Source: R-RK-3 sp031399085 | GTDB taxonomy: Bacteria > Pseudomonadota > Alphaproteobacteria > Rhizobiales > Rhodomicrobiaceae | NCBI GenBank assembly: GCA_031399085.1 | Contig: JANNOQ010000071.1 | Coordinates: forward strand, 1-64,000 | Reading direction: 5' to 3' | Length of the DNA stretch: 64,000 nucleotides | Shown here: in pieces, positions 17,381 through 26,282 of the stretch | Numbering within the stretch: position 1 is the first letter of the stretch | How the letters are laid out: the number at the start of each line of letters is the position of its first letter | Program-made: the position numbers and the translations under genes | The notes under the pieces: model-generated | The model's input: only the letters and a program-made list of their open reading frames with translations | Databases searched by the model: none | What the model was told of the DNA's origin: nothing

Positions 17381-18691
17381 TTACTGACATTTGGCGTCCT
17401 TGAAGCCGCTCTTGATCCAGTCGATGCTCTTGACGCCATCCGGCGGGTTGGCGCATTCGGCGGCGTAAGTCACCACATCGGCGATTTGCGGCTTCCCGGT
17501 CGCCTTGTCATATTTGAAGACGCCGTAGGAGATCGGCTGGATGGCCTGATGGCCCTTGCCAAGCTTCATCTGCACCTCGCCGCTCGGCGTCGTGAAGGTG
17601 AGGTTTTCGAAAGCGGCGATGGTCGCCTCCTTCTCGGGAATGCCCGGCTTGCCGGCGGCGGCCTTCTCCATCGCGGCTTTCAACCCGAGTATGGCCTGCA
17701 CCATCTTATAGGACGGGTAGGTCGGCGGCGCAGCGAAGCGCTCTTCATAAGCGGCCCGGAACCATTTGTTGAGATCGTTTTCCGGAGCGAGAACGCCGTG
17801 CGGCCCGCGCCCGCCGATGATTGTGCCCTCGGGCATTTCCTTGGCGAGGCGGAACATCGCCGTTTCGCCCGGAGTAAGGATCACGGTGCGGCCCTCGAAC
17901 AGACCGCGCGCCTTGCCCTGAAGCACGAACGCTTCCATGTCGCCGCCCCAGAGCGACGAGTGGATGACGTCCGGCTTTTCAACGAGAAGCGCCGAGATTT
18001 CCGCGCCATATTGGCCCGCGCCAAGCTTGGGGAATTGCGGCGAACCCGTAATGGTGATGCCAGGCTTCAGGATCTTCATGGCTTCGCTGAAATCGTTCCA
18101 GCTATCCTGGCCCCAGGCGTAGTTCTGATTGATGCCGCCAACGCTTTTCACGTTCAGATTCCTGGAGAGCAAATATCGCGCGGCGCCGACACTATCCATC
18201 GTCGCGTGACCGCCGGTGCGGAACAGATATTTGTAGCTCGCATCCTCGAAAATGCGTGGCGTGCCGCAGTCGAAGAAGATGGTGAGCTGCTTCAGCTCGT
18301 CGGCGATCGGCGCGATGGCGAGGCAGTCGCCGGAGGAGATGTAGCCGATGATGGCGTCGACGCCCGCGCGCTGGGAGAGATTGCGGTATTCGGTCACTTG
18401 CTTGGTGGTGCCGCCCGCCTCGTCGACGATAACGGTCTCGATCGGCAGGCCGTTGATGCCTGCCTTGTCATAGGGGGCGGGCAGCTTGCCGGCGTTGATG
18501 GTCTCGATGGCCAGCTCGGCGGCATTGCGCGCCGGAACCCCGAAGGGGCCGGCGGCCGCGCCGGAGAGGAATGTCACCAGGCCCAGCTTGACGCTTTTGG
18601 GTGCCTCTTGAGCAGATGCGCCGAACGCCGCTAGCAGCATCGACGCCGCGCTGAGGCCGAACCCTATTTTCCACAGGTGATTGCGTTTCAT
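17381..18691 (-). CDS. ABC transporter periplasmic substrate-binding protein, LivK-like
   Basis: The 436-residue protein carries a signal peptide (MKRNHLWKIGFGLSAASMLL then AAFGASAQ) and the type I periplasmic-binding-protein fold of the HAAT/Leu-binding family: VKLGLVTFLSGAAAGPFGVP, RNAAELAIETIN, IGYISSGDCLAIAPIADELK, RTGGHATMDSVGAARYLL and NQNYAWGQDSWNDF. It captures the substrate of the LivHMGF transporter. It is the first gene of the operon, with GGGAGA 9 nt before the ATG. It is longer than LivJ/LivK (about 370 residues) and resembles binding proteins for aromatic or amide-type substrates, so the ligand need not be Leu/Ile/Val. The operon promoter should lie in 18692-18913, where no clear boxes were assigned. 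Confidence 0.88.
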   Translation of the reverse strand: MKRNHLWKIGFGLSAASMLLAAFGASAQEAPKSVKLGLVTFLSGAAAGPFGVPARNAAELAIETINAGKLPAPYDKAGINGLPIETVIVDEAGGTTKQVTEYRNLSQRAGVDAIIGYISSGDCLAIAPIADELKQLTIFFDCGTPRIFEDASYKYLFRTGGHATMDSVGAARYLLSRNLNVKSVGGINQNYAWGQDSWNDFSEAMKILKPGITITGSPQFPKLGAGQYGAEISALLVEKPDVIHSSLWGGDMEAFVLQGKARGLFEGRTVILTPGETAMFRLAKEMPEGTIIGGRGPHGVLAPENDLNKWFRAAYEERFAAPPTYPSYKMVQAILGLKAAMEKAAAGKPGIPEKEATIAAFENLTFTTPSGEVQMKLGKGHQAIQPISYGVFKYDKATGKPQIADVVTYAAECANPPDGVKSIDWIKSGFKDAKCQ

Positions 18692-18913
18692 CGATGTTTT
18701 CTCCCTTGATTTGCCCCAGTCTTTGCATCTGACCGGCAGCGATTTTTTTGAGTATGATCACCGCTTCGCGGCGGCGCTTTTTGTTGGGATTGTTATTGAG
18801 ATGCCGGTGATTTTTCCTTTCAGTCGATTCTTTTTATTTCTTTGAATTTAACACATGTTAAGCGCCGAAATCACGCAAAGCGCAAACGCAAATGCTGTGC
18901 AAATGCGGCGTCC

Positions 18914-19822
18914 CTATAATGACGGTTCGTCCGTCTTAAGCTTGTGCTCCTCGACACCGAGCGCTTCAGCGAGACGGGCCTTCGCCGAACCGGGCTGTAA
19001 GGGCTTCTGCTGGCTCTCATGCGGCGCCCAGCCCGCCAGATGGATGATCTCGAAGCTCGCGGCGACCCTGCCGCCGCTGACCGAAAAGCGTTCGGCGTAA
19101 ATCTCGATGGCGCGAGCGAGGGTTGAGCGGCGCAATGGCCGCTTCCGCCGTTCTGTCAGGACGTTGCCAGCGCCCATCGCGCGCAATTCGAGCATCAACG
19201 CCAGCGGCGAGGCGTAAGTTACCGTCACGAGATCGGCGTCCGCCACCGGAAGCGCGAAGCCGGCTCGCTGCAAAAGCCCGCCGAAATCGCGGATGTCCGC
19301 CATCGGCGCCACGCGGGGACTGATGCCGCCGTCCAGTTCAACCTCGGCCTGCGCAAAGCTCAGCCGCAATTCCTGTAGCGTCGCACCGCCGAGTACCGAA
19401 CCAAGAAACAGCCCGTCCGGCGTCAAGGCCTGGCGAATTTGCACGAGCGCGCCGGGCAGATCGTTGACGAATTGCAGCGATAGCGCCGAGACGATCAGAT
19501 CGACCGCGCCGTCGCGGAAGGGGAGGAATTCTTCGTCCGCTTGAATTTTGGGAGCGGCACACAGGGCCAGGAGCGGCGCGCTCGCCTCCATATTGATGAC
19601 TGGTTCGGCGGCCGGATACACCGCTTTCAACGTCTCGGCCAGCAGCCCGTTATGCGCCCCGATATTGAGGATGCGGGTAAAGCTGCGCTCGACGCCTTGC
19701 AGCCGCTCCGCCATGTCGTCCGCCGCGCGTCGGAGCAGGAAATCGGGCAGCGCGCCTTGCATGGCGGCTCGGTTGCGGCGCTTTACCAGAAGATCGCGGT
19801 CGAAAAGGCGCGGGGCGGTCAA
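18914..19822 (-). CDS. NDUFAF5/BioC-like SAM methyltransferase-fold protein
   Basis: The 302-residue product starts MTAPRLFDRDLLVKRRNRAA and resembles the alphaproteobacterial relatives of NDUFAF5, a complex I assembly hydroxylase/methyltransferase, and of BioC. The SAM loop is ILNIGAHNGLLAETL (about 51-65), degenerate compared with DxGxGxG. DLIVSALSLQFVNDLPGALV and LTPDGLFLGSVLGGATLQEL correspond to class I methyltransferase motifs, and ISPRVAPMADIRDFGGLLQR is the NDUFAF5-like signature. It is divergent from comF with an 83-nt shared upstream region. The exact reaction is not known. Confidence 0.75.
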   Translation of the reverse strand: MTAPRLFDRDLLVKRRNRAAMQGALPDFLLRRAADDMAERLQGVERSFTRILNIGAHNGLLAETLKAVYPAAEPVINMEASAPLLALCAAPKIQADEEFLPFRDGAVDLIVSALSLQFVNDLPGALVQIRQALTPDGLFLGSVLGGATLQELRLSFAQAEVELDGGISPRVAPMADIRDFGGLLQRAGFALPVADADLVTVTYASPLALMLELRAMGAGNVLTERRKRPLRRSTLARAIEIYAERFSVSGGRVAASFEIIHLAGWAPHESQQKPLQPGSAKARLAEALGVEEHKLKTDEPSL

Positions 19823-19905
19823 ATCCGGACATCCGTTAGGTTACGCATAGTGCACGGCATGTAAGCCTCGCTAAGCTCGCACGGAAGGCAAGGGAAGGCG
19901 GGCCA

Positions 19906-20712
19906 GTGAGCAGTTTCGACGAGGTGGAAGCGTCCTCCCCGCGCAGCGCGATGCTAGCCGATCTGCGCCGGTGGACGCGCGCCAATCTGCGTTATGCCGC
20001 CGATCTCATCCTGCCGCCGGTCTGCATTCGCTGTCACGCGCCGATTTCCGCGCATGGCGTTTTGTGCGCGGATTGCTGGCAGGGCATCGACTTCATCACC
20101 CCGCCGCTTTGCGACCGGCTCGGCCTGCCGCTCGCCTTTGGCGGCGATCCGCCGCTCCTGTCAGCGATGGCGCTGCGTCACCCTCCGCTCTACGCTAGGG
20201 CGCGGGCCGTGGCGCGGTTCGACGGCGTGATGCGCGACCTCATTCACAGCTTCAAATATTCCGACCGGCAGGAGGCGGCGGATGTGTTCGCCCGAATGCT
20301 GCGCTCCGCCGGGGCCGAGCTGTTGCGCGACGCCGATGTGCTGATGCCGGTGCCGCTGCATCCGAGGCGGCTGTGGACGCGCCGCTACAATCAGGCCGCC
20401 ATCCTCGCACGCCGGCTGGCGGATGCGACCGGGGTGCCGCTCGATCTGACCGCGCTGCGCCGTGTGAAGCGGACCGCAAATCAGGTTGGGCTATCGAGAG
20501 GCGACAGGCGGCAGAATGTTGCGGCCGCCTTTGCGGTCGCGCCGAAAGCGGCCGCGCGCATCCGGGGCAAGCGCATCCTTCTCATCGACGATGTGATGAC
20601 CACCGGTTCAACATTCGGAGCCTGCGCGAATGTGCTGAAGCGCGCGGGCGCGGCCGAGGTCGATTGCCTGGCGCTGGCTACCGTGGTCGATGAGGATAGG
20701 CTCCTCGACTGA
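19906..20712 (+). CDS. comF: ComF-family phosphoribosyltransferase-fold protein
   Basis: The 268-residue protein begins with a GTG codon (GTGAGCAGTTTCGAC). It has an N-terminal zinc-ribbon-like segment (LPPVCIRCHAPISAHGVLCA then DCW, two CxxC pairs) and the C-terminal PRPP-binding motif ILLIDDVMTTGSTFGACANV (about 225-244), which defines the ComF/GntX family. VPLHPRRLWTRRYNQAAILA is also characteristic. Members take part in DNA uptake or are of unknown function. The usual alphaproteobacterial neighbour, a methyltransferase on the other strand, is present. Confidence 0.9.
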   Translation: MSSFDEVEASSPRSAMLADLRRWTRANLRYAADLILPPVCIRCHAPISAHGVLCADCWQGIDFITPPLCDRLGLPLAFGGDPPLLSAMALRHPPLYARARAVARFDGVMRDLIHSFKYSDRQEAADVFARMLRSAGAELLRDADVLMPVPLHPRRLWTRRYNQAAILARRLADATGVPLDLTALRRVKRTANQVGLSRGDRRQNVAAAFAVAPKAAARIRGKRILLIDDVMTTGSTFGACANVLKRAGAAEVDCLALATVVDEDRLLD

Positions 20713-20827
20713 CCCGGCTTGCCATGGCCAATGGATGAAACCGACAACCGGACTTGCGGCGCAACGCCTATGACGGCAAGCTTCCAGAGAGCTTGGACCC
20801 TGCGCACTCATAGCCAGCCGAGGCCCC

Positions 20828-23119
20828 ATGGACGAAGACTCCCTGCGCGAAGCCGCGCTCGACTATCACCGCCTGCCAAAGCCCGGCAAAATCTCGGTGA
20901 CACCCACCAAAAGCCTGATCAATCAGCTCGACCTGTCGCTGGCCTATTCGCCAGGCGTTGCCTATGCCTGCACGGCCATCGCCGACGACCCGCAGGAAGC
21001 GGCCTCGCTCACCTCGCGCGGCAATCTGGTCGCCGTCATCACCAACGGGACGGCTGTGCTCGGCCTCGGCAATATCGGCCCGCTCGCCTCCAAGCCGGTG
21101 ATGGAGGGCAAGGGCTGCCTGTTCAAGAAATTCGCCGGGATCGACGTGTTCGACATCGAGATCGCCGAAACCGATCCGGCAAAATTCATCGACATCGTCG
21201 CATCGCTGGAGCCGACTTTCGGCGGCATCAACCTTGAGGACATCAAGGCCCCCGAATGCTTCGTCATCGAGCGCACGCTGCGCCAGCGGATGAAAATACC
21301 CGTCTTCCACGACGACCAACATGGCACGGCGATCATCGTCGCGGCGGCGGTGCTGAACGGGCTGAAGCTGGCGAGCAAGGATATTTCGCGGGTGAAGCTG
21401 GCCGGATCGGGCGCGGGGGCGGCGGCGCTTGCTTGCCTGGACATGCTCGTCAGCCTGGGGCTGAGACGCGAGAACATCTTTATCTCCGACATTGACGGCG
21501 TGGTCTACACCGGGCGGCCCGTCAATATGGACCCTGAAAAGGACCGCTACGCGCAGGAGACCCGCGCCCGCACCCTTGCCGATATCATGCCCGGCGCGGA
21601 CATCTTTCTCGGCCTGTCGGCTGGCGGCGTCTTGAAGCCGGAGATGGTGCGCGACATGGCGCCGACGCCGATCATCCTCGCGCTCGCCAACCCAACGCCG
21701 GAAATCAGCCCGGACCTTGCCCGCGCGGCGCGCCCCGACGCGCTGATCTGCACCGGGCGGTCCGACTATCCGAACCAGGTCAACAATGTGCTGTGCTTCC
21801 CCTATATTTTCCGGGGCGCGCTCGATGTCGGCGCGACGGCGATCAATGAGGAGATGAAGAAGGCGGCGGTGCGCGCCATCGCGGAACTCACCCACGCGGA
21901 AATCTCCGACATCGTCGCGACCGCTTATGCCGCGCCGCAAATGTGTTTCGGGCCGGATTATCTGATCCCCAAGCCCTTCGATCCGCGCCTGATCGAAAAA
22001 ATCGCCCCGGCCGTCGCCCAGGCGGCGATGGACAGCGGCGTCGCGGCTCGCCCCATCGCCGACATGGCCGCCTACCGGCAGAAGATGGCGCAATTCGTCT
22101 ACCTTTCCGGCACCAGCATGAAACCCGTCTTCGACGCCGCCAAAGCCGCGCCCAAGCGCGTCGCCTATGCCGAGGGCGAGGAGGAGCGCGTGCTGCGGGC
22201 GGCGCAGGTAGTGGTCGATGAGGGGCTGGCCTTCCCGGTACTGATCGGGCGCGCCGACATCATCGCCCAGCGGATCGACAGCTTTGGACTGCGGCTGCGA
22301 CTGGGCGAGAATTGCGAGGCGGTGAACATCCTGGGCGATGACCGCTACCGCGAAGTCGTCGCTGAATATTACGAGTTGGCCAAGCGCAAGGGCGTGACGC
22401 TGGCCATCGCCAGGGACGCCATGCGTACCCGCCCGACGCTGATCGGGGCAACGCTGCTCAGGCGCGGCGACGTCGATGCCATGCTCTGCGGCACGACCGG
22501 CGTTTATGCCGAGCATCTGCGCTTCGTCTGCGACGTGATCGGCCCGCGCAACGGCGTCAAAACCTTCGCCGCGATGAACATGCTGATGCTGCCCGACCGG
22601 CAGATTTTCATCTGCGACACGCAGGTCAACCGCAACCCGACCGCCGAACAGCTCGCCGAGATCACGCTGCTCGCCGCCGAGGAATTGCGCCGCTTCGGCA
22701 TTGCGCCGCGCGTGGCGCTGCTCTCCCATTCCAGCTTCGGCGCCTCCGATTGCCCCAACGCCCAGCTCATGCGCGACGCGCTGGCCTTGATCGAGACCGC
22801 CGCGCCCGATCTGGAGGCCGAGGGCGAAATGCAGGGCGACGCGGCGCTATCGGAGGCGACGCTGGCGGGCGCACTCACCGGCGCGCGGCTGACGGGGCAG
22901 GCGAACCTGCTGATGATGCCGAATCTCGACGCCGCCAACATTTCCTACACGTTGCTGAAAATGGCGGCGGGCAACGGCATTACGGTTGGCCCGATCCTGC
23001 TCGGCACGGCCAAGCCGGTGCACATCATCGAGCCGTCCGCAAGCGTGCGGCGGATCGTGAATATGACGGCGCTGGTGGTGGTGGATGCGGCGGTTCAGCG
23101 GGTTGGGGGTTCGGCGTAG
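20828..23119 (+). CDS. maeB: NADP-dependent malic enzyme with phosphotransacetylase-like domain
   Basis: The 763-residue product has the MaeB layout: a malic enzyme domain (about 1-430) with SLAYSPGVAYACTAIADDP, VITNGTAVLGLGNIGPLASK, the metal-binding VFHDDQHGTAIIVAAAVLNG and the Rossmann loop VKLAGSGAGAAALACLDML, followed by a phosphate acetyl/butyryl-transferase-like domain (about 435-763; YAEGEEERVLRAAQVVVDEG, ANLLMMPNLDAANISYTLL). It decarboxylates malate to pyruvate with NADPH formation; the C-terminal domain is thought to be regulatory rather than catalytic. Length is normal and the gene stands alone. Confidence 0.95.
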   Translation: MDEDSLREAALDYHRLPKPGKISVTPTKSLINQLDLSLAYSPGVAYACTAIADDPQEAASLTSRGNLVAVITNGTAVLGLGNIGPLASKPVMEGKGCLFKKFAGIDVFDIEIAETDPAKFIDIVASLEPTFGGINLEDIKAPECFVIERTLRQRMKIPVFHDDQHGTAIIVAAAVLNGLKLASKDISRVKLAGSGAGAAALACLDMLVSLGLRRENIFISDIDGVVYTGRPVNMDPEKDRYAQETRARTLADIMPGADIFLGLSAGGVLKPEMVRDMAPTPIILALANPTPEISPDLARAARPDALICTGRSDYPNQVNNVLCFPYIFRGALDVGATAINEEMKKAAVRAIAELTHAEISDIVATAYAAPQMCFGPDYLIPKPFDPRLIEKIAPAVAQAAMDSGVAARPIADMAAYRQKMAQFVYLSGTSMKPVFDAAKAAPKRVAYAEGEEERVLRAAQVVVDEGLAFPVLIGRADIIAQRIDSFGLRLRLGENCEAVNILGDDRYREVVAEYYELAKRKGVTLAIARDAMRTRPTLIGATLLRRGDVDAMLCGTTGVYAEHLRFVCDVIGPRNGVKTFAAMNMLMLPDRQIFICDTQVNRNPTAEQLAEITLLAAEELRRFGIAPRVALLSHSSFGASDCPNAQLMRDALALIETAAPDLEAEGEMQGDAALSEATLAGALTGARLTGQANLLMMPNLDAANISYTLLKMAAGNGITVGPILLGTAKPVHIIEPSASVRRIVNMTALVVVDAAVQRVGGSA

Positions 23120-23219
23120 GTTTTGGGTCCGTCCCGCGACCTTGCGTCCTCAAGGCTGAGCTTGACGGTCGGGTCGCTCCTTCGTATATTTCAGGAAATT
23201 CTGAAATTACGAAAACGCC

Positions 23220-23792
23220 ATGAACCTGTCACCCCTCATCCGCACCTTCGTCCTGCATTTCGGCGAGATGGGCTCGCGTTGGGGCATTAACCGCACCGTC
23301 GGCCAAATTTACGCGCTGATCTACCTCTCCGACCGCCCCCTCAACGCCGAGGATATTTCCGAGGCGCTCGGCTTCTCTCGCTCCAATGTCAGCATGGGGC
23401 TGAAGGAACTTGATAGCTGGCGGCTTGTTCGCCTTAAGCACCTGCCCGGCGACCGGCGCGACCATTTCACTGCGCCCGAGGAGATTTGGGAGATCGTCCG
23501 CAATCTCGTCGAGGAGCGGCGTAAGCGCGAGATCGAGCCGACGCTGACAATGCTGCGCGACATCCTCCTTGAGACAGCGCAAGGCCCGCAAGAGGAGCAC
23601 GCGCAAGCGCGGATGCGCGAAATGCACGATTTGATCGAGATGCTGACGGGCTGGTATCAGGACATGCAGAAGATGGAAACGACCCGTTTAATACAACTGC
23701 TAAAACTCGGGTCTAAAATCTACAAACTCTACGAAATGCGGGACAAGCTCAAGCTCATCCCGGGCGGCAAAGCCAAGACAGGAGGCAAGTGA
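23220..23792 (+). CDS. GbsR/MarR-family transcriptional regulator linked to cydAB
   Basis: The 190-residue protein has a winged-helix domain: GINRTVGQIYALIYLSDRPL, LNAEDISEALGFSRSNVSMG (helix-turn-helix, about 41-60) and a wing RLKHLPGDRRDHFTAPEEIW. This matches the GbsR subgroup of MarR-like regulators. The C-terminal helical part (about 95-190) has a KMETTRLIQLLKLGSKIYKL segment expected for dimerisation. Its TGA overlaps the ATG of cydA (TGATG), so regulator and oxidase are translationally coupled. Control of the oxidase genes is inferred from this arrangement. Confidence 0.8.
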   Translation: MNLSPLIRTFVLHFGEMGSRWGINRTVGQIYALIYLSDRPLNAEDISEALGFSRSNVSMGLKELDSWRLVRLKHLPGDRRDHFTAPEEIWEIVRNLVEERRKREIEPTLTMLRDILLETAQGPQEEHAQARMREMHDLIEMLTGWYQDMQKMETTRLIQLLKLGSKIYKLYEMRDKLKLIPGGKAKTGGK

Positions 23793-25162
23793 TGGACGCG
23801 CTCATTCTCGCGCGGATACAGTTCGCGGCCAATATCAGCTTTCACATTCTATTTCCCTCGATCACCATCGCGCTGTGCTGGATCCTGTTGTTTTTCAAGC
23901 TGCGCTTCAATGCGACCGGCGATGATAAATGGATGGACGCCTATCGCTTCTGGGTGAAGATTTTCGCTCTCTCATTCGCGCTCGGCGTGGTCAGCGGCAT
24001 CACCATGTCGTTCCAGTTCGGCACCAACTGGCCTGGCTTCATGGAAAAGGTCGGCAATGTCGCCGGGCCGCTGCTCGCCTATGAGGTGCTGACGGCGTTT
24101 TTCCTGGAGGCGACTTTCCTCGGCATCATGCTGTTCGGCGCGAACCGGGTTTCGAACCGCGTGCATACGATCGCGACGATCCTCGTGGCGGTCGGCACCA
24201 CCATGTCGGCCTTCTGGATCATCGCGCTCAACAGCTGGATGCAGACGCCGACCGATTTCGTCATGATCGACGGCCGCGCGCATGTGACCAGTTGGCTCGG
24301 CATCTTGTTCACGCCGTCCATGCCGTACCGCCTCACCCATGTGCTGATCGCATCGGGCCTGACGGCAGCGTTCCTGGTGGCTGGCATTTCCGCCTATCGC
24401 TGGCTGCGCGGCGACCGCGCGGCGAGCGTCATGGCGGCGCTGCGCACCGGCGTCTATGCGGCGGCGATCCTCATCCCGCTTCAGATCTTCGTCGGCGATC
24501 TGCATGGGCTTAACACGCTCGAACATCAGCCGCAAAAAGTCGCGGCCATGGAGGGCATTTGGGAAACGGAGCGCGGCGCGTCCTTGCGGCTGTTCGCCAT
24601 CCCCGACGAAGAGACGCGCACCAACCATTATGAAATCGCTATCCCCTATTTGGGCAGCTGGATTCTGACCCATGACGTCAATGGCGAAATCAAGGGGCTG
24701 AATGAATTCGAAGGCAATCATCCCCCTGTCGCGCCGGTGTTCTTTGCCTTCCGAATCATGGTCGGGGTGGGGCTGCTCATGCTCGCGGTCTCCTGGCTCG
24801 GCGCGTGGCAGCTTTGGCGGCGCGGCGAGACGGGGCGCTGGCTGGCGCGCGGCCTTGTCGCCATGACCTTCGCGGGCTGGATCGCGACCGTCGCGGGCTG
24901 GTACACGACCGAGATCGGCCGTCAGCCCTGGCTGGTGACCGGCGTCTTGCGCACCGCCGACGCGGTTTCAGCCGTGCCTGCGCCGATCGTCGGCATGTCG
25001 CTCGCCATGTATCTGTCGCTCTACGCAGCCCTGCTTGCGACCTATATCTTTGTGGTCTTCTTTATCGCGCGGCGCGCAGGCGAGCCCGCGACTGGCGAGA
25101 AAACCCCCGGCGGCCTGTTCGCCCCGGACCCCAGCATTGCCCGCTTCAGGGAGGACCGTTAA
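23792..25162 (+). CDS. cydA: Cytochrome bd-type quinol oxidase subunit I (cyanide-insensitive type)
   Basis: The 456-residue membrane protein starts MDALILARIQFAANISFHIL with the conserved haem b595 ligand His near residue 18. RLTHVLIASGLTAAFLVAGI carries the b558 His and FRIMVGVGLLMLAVSWLGAW the b558 Met. The periplasmic Q-loop (GDLHGLNTLEHQPQKVAAME through GEIKGLNEFEGNHPPVAP) is short, as in CioA-type oxidases of Pseudomonas and other proteobacteria, so haem content and cyanide resistance of the CIO kind are plausible. It oxidises quinol and reduces O2 to water in the inner membrane. The ATG at 23792 has GGAGG upstream; cydB begins directly after its stop codon. Confidence 0.92.
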   Translation: MDALILARIQFAANISFHILFPSITIALCWILLFFKLRFNATGDDKWMDAYRFWVKIFALSFALGVVSGITMSFQFGTNWPGFMEKVGNVAGPLLAYEVLTAFFLEATFLGIMLFGANRVSNRVHTIATILVAVGTTMSAFWIIALNSWMQTPTDFVMIDGRAHVTSWLGILFTPSMPYRLTHVLIASGLTAAFLVAGISAYRWLRGDRAASVMAALRTGVYAAAILIPLQIFVGDLHGLNTLEHQPQKVAAMEGIWETERGASLRLFAIPDEETRTNHYEIAIPYLGSWILTHDVNGEIKGLNEFEGNHPPVAPVFFAFRIMVGVGLLMLAVSWLGAWQLWRRGETGRWLARGLVAMTFAGWIATVAGWYTTEIGRQPWLVTGVLRTADAVSAVPAPIVGMSLAMYLSLYAALLATYIFVVFFIARRAGEPATGEKTPGGLFAPDPSIARFREDR

Positions 25163-26173
25163 ATGTGGAGCTATGTGACAAGCGCCGACGCGCTGCCGAT
25201 CATCTTCGCCGGGCTGATGGGGCTTTCGATCCTGCTCTATGTCATTCTCGACGGCTATGATCTTGGCGTCGGCATCCTTATGCGCGGCGCTGAGCCGGAA
25301 GAGCAAGACCAGATGATCGCCTCCATCGGGCCGTTCTGGGACGCGAATGAGACCTGGCTCGTTCTCGGCATCGGCCTGCTGCTGGTCGCCTTCCCCATCG
25401 CGCACGGCATCATCCTCACCGCGCTCTACATACCGGTTGCGATCATGCTCGCCGGACTGATCGTGCGCGGCGTCGCCTTCGATTTCCGCGCCAAGGTGCA
25501 CGCCGAGCAAAAATATCTTTGGGACCAGGCGTTTTTCTTCGGCTCGCTTCTCACCGCCCTTTCGCAGGGCTACATGCTCGGCCTCTACATCGTCGGCTTC
25601 GAGAACACCCTGATGAATATGACCTTCGGGCTGCTCTGCGGACTCTGCTTGGCGGCCGGATACGCCTTTATCGGCGCCTGCTGGCTGATTATGAAAACTG
25701 AGGGAGAGTTGCAGCGCAAATCGGTGCGATGGGCGCGAATTTTCGTCTGGGTAACGGCGATCGGGTTGGCACTGGTGTCGCTGGCGACACCGTTCGTCAG
25801 CGCCCGGATTTTCGAGAAATGGTTCACCCTGCCCAACTTCCTGCTGCTCGCGCCGATCCCGCTTGCGGCCGGCGCGCTCATCATCGGGCTGGAATTGCTG
25901 TTGCGAAAGATGCCGCTTGAGGGCGACCGCTATCATTGGCTGCCCTTTGTCGGCGCAGCGGGGGTGTTCCTCTTGGGGTTTGCAGGTCTTGCCTACAGCT
26001 TCTACCCTTACGTCGTATTGGACCGGCTGACCGTTTGGGAGGCGGCAAGCGCGCCGGAATCGCTGACGGTGATCCTGATCGGCGTAGTGATCGTGCTGCC
26101 CTGCATCCTGGCCTACACGGCCTATTCCTATCGCATCTTCTGGGGCAAAGTACGCGAGCTGTCATACTATTAG
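25163..26173 (+). CDS. cydB: Cytochrome bd-type quinol oxidase subunit II
   Basis: The 336-residue membrane protein matches CydB/CioB: LSILLYVILDGYDLGVGILM, IGPFWDANETWLVLGIGLLL, FPIAHGIILTALYIPVAIML and GVAFDFRAK. It forms the heterodimer with CydA and supports assembly of the haem subunit. The ATG at 25163 follows the cydA TAA without spacing, and GGAGG lies 8 nt upstream within the end of cydA. No CydX-like small subunit was recognised downstream. Confidence 0.92.
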   Translation: MWSYVTSADALPIIFAGLMGLSILLYVILDGYDLGVGILMRGAEPEEQDQMIASIGPFWDANETWLVLGIGLLLVAFPIAHGIILTALYIPVAIMLAGLIVRGVAFDFRAKVHAEQKYLWDQAFFFGSLLTALSQGYMLGLYIVGFENTLMNMTFGLLCGLCLAAGYAFIGACWLIMKTEGELQRKSVRWARIFVWVTAIGLALVSLATPFVSARIFEKWFTLPNFLLLAPIPLAAGALIIGLELLLRKMPLEGDRYHWLPFVGAAGVFLLGFAGLAYSFYPYVVLDRLTVWEAASAPESLTVILIGVVIVLPCILAYTAYSYRIFWGKVRELSYY

Positions 26174-26179
26174 GCTGTA

Positions 26180-26206
26180 GGTTGGCAATCTAGGGGCTTG
26201 CCAACC
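26180..26206 (+). terminator. Possible terminator hairpin after cydB
   Basis: GGTTGGCAA and TTGCCAACC form a perfect 9-bp stem with a 9-nt loop directly after the cydB stop codon. No T run follows, so efficiency as an intrinsic terminator is doubtful. Confidence 0.4.
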
Positions 26207-26282
26207 CTCACCCGCGCATTTATGATGATTGAAGATTTTTGATTTCATTCAGCCATCAAATGACGGAGTTGCAAGCCGCCAT

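Noticed and set aside
20768..22729. Open frame of 653 codons on the minus strand opposite maeB
   Set aside because: Composition is Arg/His/Gly/Asp-rich with no domains, typical of the antisense of a GC-rich gene.
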